Source: Acidobacteriota bacterium
GTDB taxonomy: Bacteria > Acidobacteriota > Terriglobia > Terriglobales > Acidobacteriaceae
NCBI GenBank assembly: GCA_021781075.1
Contig: JAJXXN010000236.1
Location: 1 to 6,775 of the forward strand
Reading direction: 5' to 3'
Length of the DNA stretch: 6,775 bases
Shown here: positions 5,197 through 6,775 of the stretch, in pieces
How positions within the stretch are numbered: the stretch's first letter is position 1
How the letters are laid out: each line of letters opens with the position of its first letter
Notes under the pieces: generated by a model
Told to the model about the DNA's origin: nothing
The model's database searches: none
What the model saw: only the letters and a program-made list of their open reading frames with translations
Position numbers and translations under genes: made by a program

Positions 5197-6775
5197 ATGA
5201 AACGTCTGTCAGTTGCCGTACATTTGCTGGTAACGTGCCTTGTCTTCTCGGGGCTTTTGCAGTTGGGAGCCCAGAGCGGAAAAACCTTTCGTGGCAAAGT
5301 TGCTGACGCCAGCGGCGCGCTGATCCCCGGCGCGACGGTCACCATCACGGACTTGGCCACCAACAAGAGCATTCACACGGTCTCAGGCAAGGATGGGCAA
5401 TTTGAATTGTCCAATGTGCCGGCCGATGCGGTGCTGGTGGTGATTGAGAAAAGCGGCTTTGCCTCGTTCACCAAGCGCTATCCGGAGGGCGGTGCGGGCA
5501 CCATCACCATCAACGCCTCGCTGAATGTTGCCTCGCTCAGTGCGACGGTTGTGGTGAGCGGCACGGTTGACCCCGAGGCCAAGCCTGTGCCCACGCGTGA
5601 AGACGTGATGCTGACGCCTGAAACGCTCCGCGTGCTGGACCGGCAGGAGATTGAAATGGGTGGGCCCATGGCCGGCGGCGCGCAGATGGTGCAGAATACC
5701 CCCGGCGCAAACGTCGTCGGCTACGGCCAGACGGGCGCGACAAAATACACCATTATCTTGAACGGCATTCAGCAGGGTTGGGCCGGTGAAAACCAGGGCT
5801 TCACGGAGCCGGGCTCGCTCGGCATCACATTCGATGGCATCCCGGTTGCCGATGCGGCCACCGGCCTGTGGCAATCGGCGACACTGCCGCAGGATTTGCT
5901 GATCCAGGACGTTGCCGTCACCTACGGCCCCGGACAGCCAGCCGGACGCTGGTACAACGACGCCGGCGGCAGCATTGAGTTCACCCCGGTCCAGCCAACG
6001 CTCGAGCATCACCTCGCCGTGCAAGTCGCCGAGGGCCCCTACGGACAGCAGAACTTTGACTTCGTCGGCAACACCGGCAACTTCAAGGGTTGGAAGACGG
6101 TGCTGGGCGGCGGCCTGGGACGCGGTGATGATTTCCGCGTGGGCCCGGATGGTTTTGCAAACCCGGCCAAGGATGGCTCGGTCTTCGGCAAGACGCTGCG
6201 GAGCTTTTCCGCCGGCAGTATCGCTCTGGGCGTTTATTATGCCAAGGCGGGCGGCTACCGCGCGCAAATCATCCCCACCTCCGACCAGGGCCTGGTTGTC
6301 CCCACAGGCGTTGGCGTCAACACCATGAACTACAGCCAGCCTACCAGCGGTTTCTTGAGCTCACTGCCCTTCAATGCATACAACAAGTACGACACCAACG
6401 AGATGTTCCTCTCCTACCTGCGCGAGAATTTGAACCTCTCAAGCAAAATGACGGTGATGAACACCACCTGGTACAACCACATCCGCCGCCTGCACCGCCG
6501 CGGCACGGACGCATTGAACGCCAACGACCAGGTGGACGAGTACAACAACCCCCACAGCGACATGCTCGGCGACCAGGCGGACATGACTGTCCAACTGCCA
6601 ATGAACAAAATCGACTTGGGCGGCTTCATCCTGCACGAGGCGTACAACACACGCAACCTCTTCTATAACCCGGCGGAAGGCGGCAACGGCCCGAAAGAGA
6701 TTGTCAACAGCGGCGCCAAGTTCCGCGACGGCTACTTCCAGCATGACAATGTGGCCTTCTATGCGCAGGACGATT
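5197..6775 (+). CDS. TonB-dependent receptor with carboxypeptidase-regulatory-like N-terminal domain, 3' end cut by window edge
   Basis: This is an outer-membrane receptor of the Oar-like TonB-dependent family, which imports large or scarce substrates using energy passed on by TonB. The substrate cannot be told. The frame is open from the ATG at 5197 to the right edge (526 codons, no stop). Residues 1-26 form a signal peptide (basic start, hydrophobic core, LGAQS cleavage region). Residues about 30-112 are a beta-sandwich carboxypeptidase-regulatory-like domain (GKVADASGALIPGATVTI, then DGQFELSNVP). ATVVVSGT (116-123) resembles a TonB box. A plug domain follows at about 140-265, with VQNTPGANV, FDGIPV and VTYGPGQPAG...AGGSIEF. 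The rest is the start of the beta-barrel and ends at FYAQDD (521-526), a motif often followed by tryptophan in this family. Much of the barrel is missing. It follows the small membrane protein in the same direction and could be co-transcribed with it or driven from the A-rich 92-base gap. Confidence 0.93.
   Translation, partial: MKRLSVAVHLLVTCLVFSGLLQLGAQSGKTFRGKVADASGALIPGATVTITDLATNKSIHTVSGKDGQFELSNVPADAVLVVIEKSGFASFTKRYPEGGAGTITINASLNVASLSATVVVSGTVDPEAKPVPTREDVMLTPETLRVLDRQEIEMGGPMAGGAQMVQNTPGANVVGYGQTGATKYTIILNGIQQGWAGENQGFTEPGSLGITFDGIPVADAATGLWQSATLPQDLLIQDVAVTYGPGQPAGRWYNDAGGSIEFTPVQPTLEHHLAVQVAEGPYGQQNFDFVGNTGNFKGWKTVLGGGLGRGDDFRVGPDGFANPAKDGSVFGKTLRSFSAGSIALGVYYAKAGGYRAQIIPTSDQGLVVPTGVGVNTMNYSQPTSGFLSSLPFNAYNKYDTNEMFLSYLRENLNLSSKMTVMNTTWYNHIRRLHRRGTDALNANDQVDEYNNPHSDMLGDQADMTVQLPMNKIDLGGFILHEAYNTRNLFYNPAEGGNGPKEIVNSGAKFRDGYFQHDNVAFYAQDD

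Noticed and set aside
5383..6267. 294-codon open frame on the minus strand opposite the receptor gene
   Set aside because: It is antisense to the plug and barrel of a clear TonB-dependent receptor, and its arginine-, histidine- and alanine-rich product has no recognisable motif.

Overview
The window reads as a GC-rich bacterial chromosome segment, most likely from the phylum Acidobacteriota. The evidence is the last gene, which is a TonB-dependent receptor with an N-terminal carboxypeptidase-regulatory-like (Oar-type) domain, a layout that is very abundant in that phylum. Two weaker hints agree: a small membrane protein with WGLxYKxSLY and RPPP motifs, and a double-hairpin intergenic element that I associate from memory with acidobacterial genomes. 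The phylum is an inference; nothing here proves it.

Layout, left to right. (1) 2-670 (+): the C-terminal two thirds of a transaldolase of the pentose phosphate pathway, cut by the left edge. (2) 671-774: a short gap between convergent genes, with a 14-nt perfect palindrome and a weak inverted repeat. (3) 775-2277 (-): hslU, the AAA+ unfoldase of the HslUV protease, with no hslV beside it. (4) 2278-2517: a divergent intergenic region with a hairpin element, a T-run and a tandem TTCTACAAT repeat that may hold the mnmG promoter. (5) 2518-4476 (+): mnmG, complete, a tRNA wobble-uridine modification enzyme. (6) 4477-4654: an AT-rich segment (about one third GC at 4501-4620) with a perfect TATAAT. 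(7) 4655-5104 (+): a small, uncharacterised single-pass membrane protein. (8) 5197-6775 (+): the TonB-dependent receptor, cut by the right edge.

The first three genes are unrelated housekeeping functions (carbon metabolism, protein quality control, tRNA modification), each apparently its own transcription unit: tal and hslU converge, and hslU and mnmG diverge. The last two genes form an envelope-related pair in the same direction, and the AT-rich stretch separates them from mnmG. Long open frames opposite hslU, mnmG and the receptor are shadows of GC-rich codon use.

I see no CRISPR array, transposase, tRNA, rRNA, phage gene or defence system, and no clearly new multi-gene system. The items most worth a second look are the small membrane protein next to the receptor, the hairpin element upstream of mnmG, and the orphan, C-terminally extended hslU.
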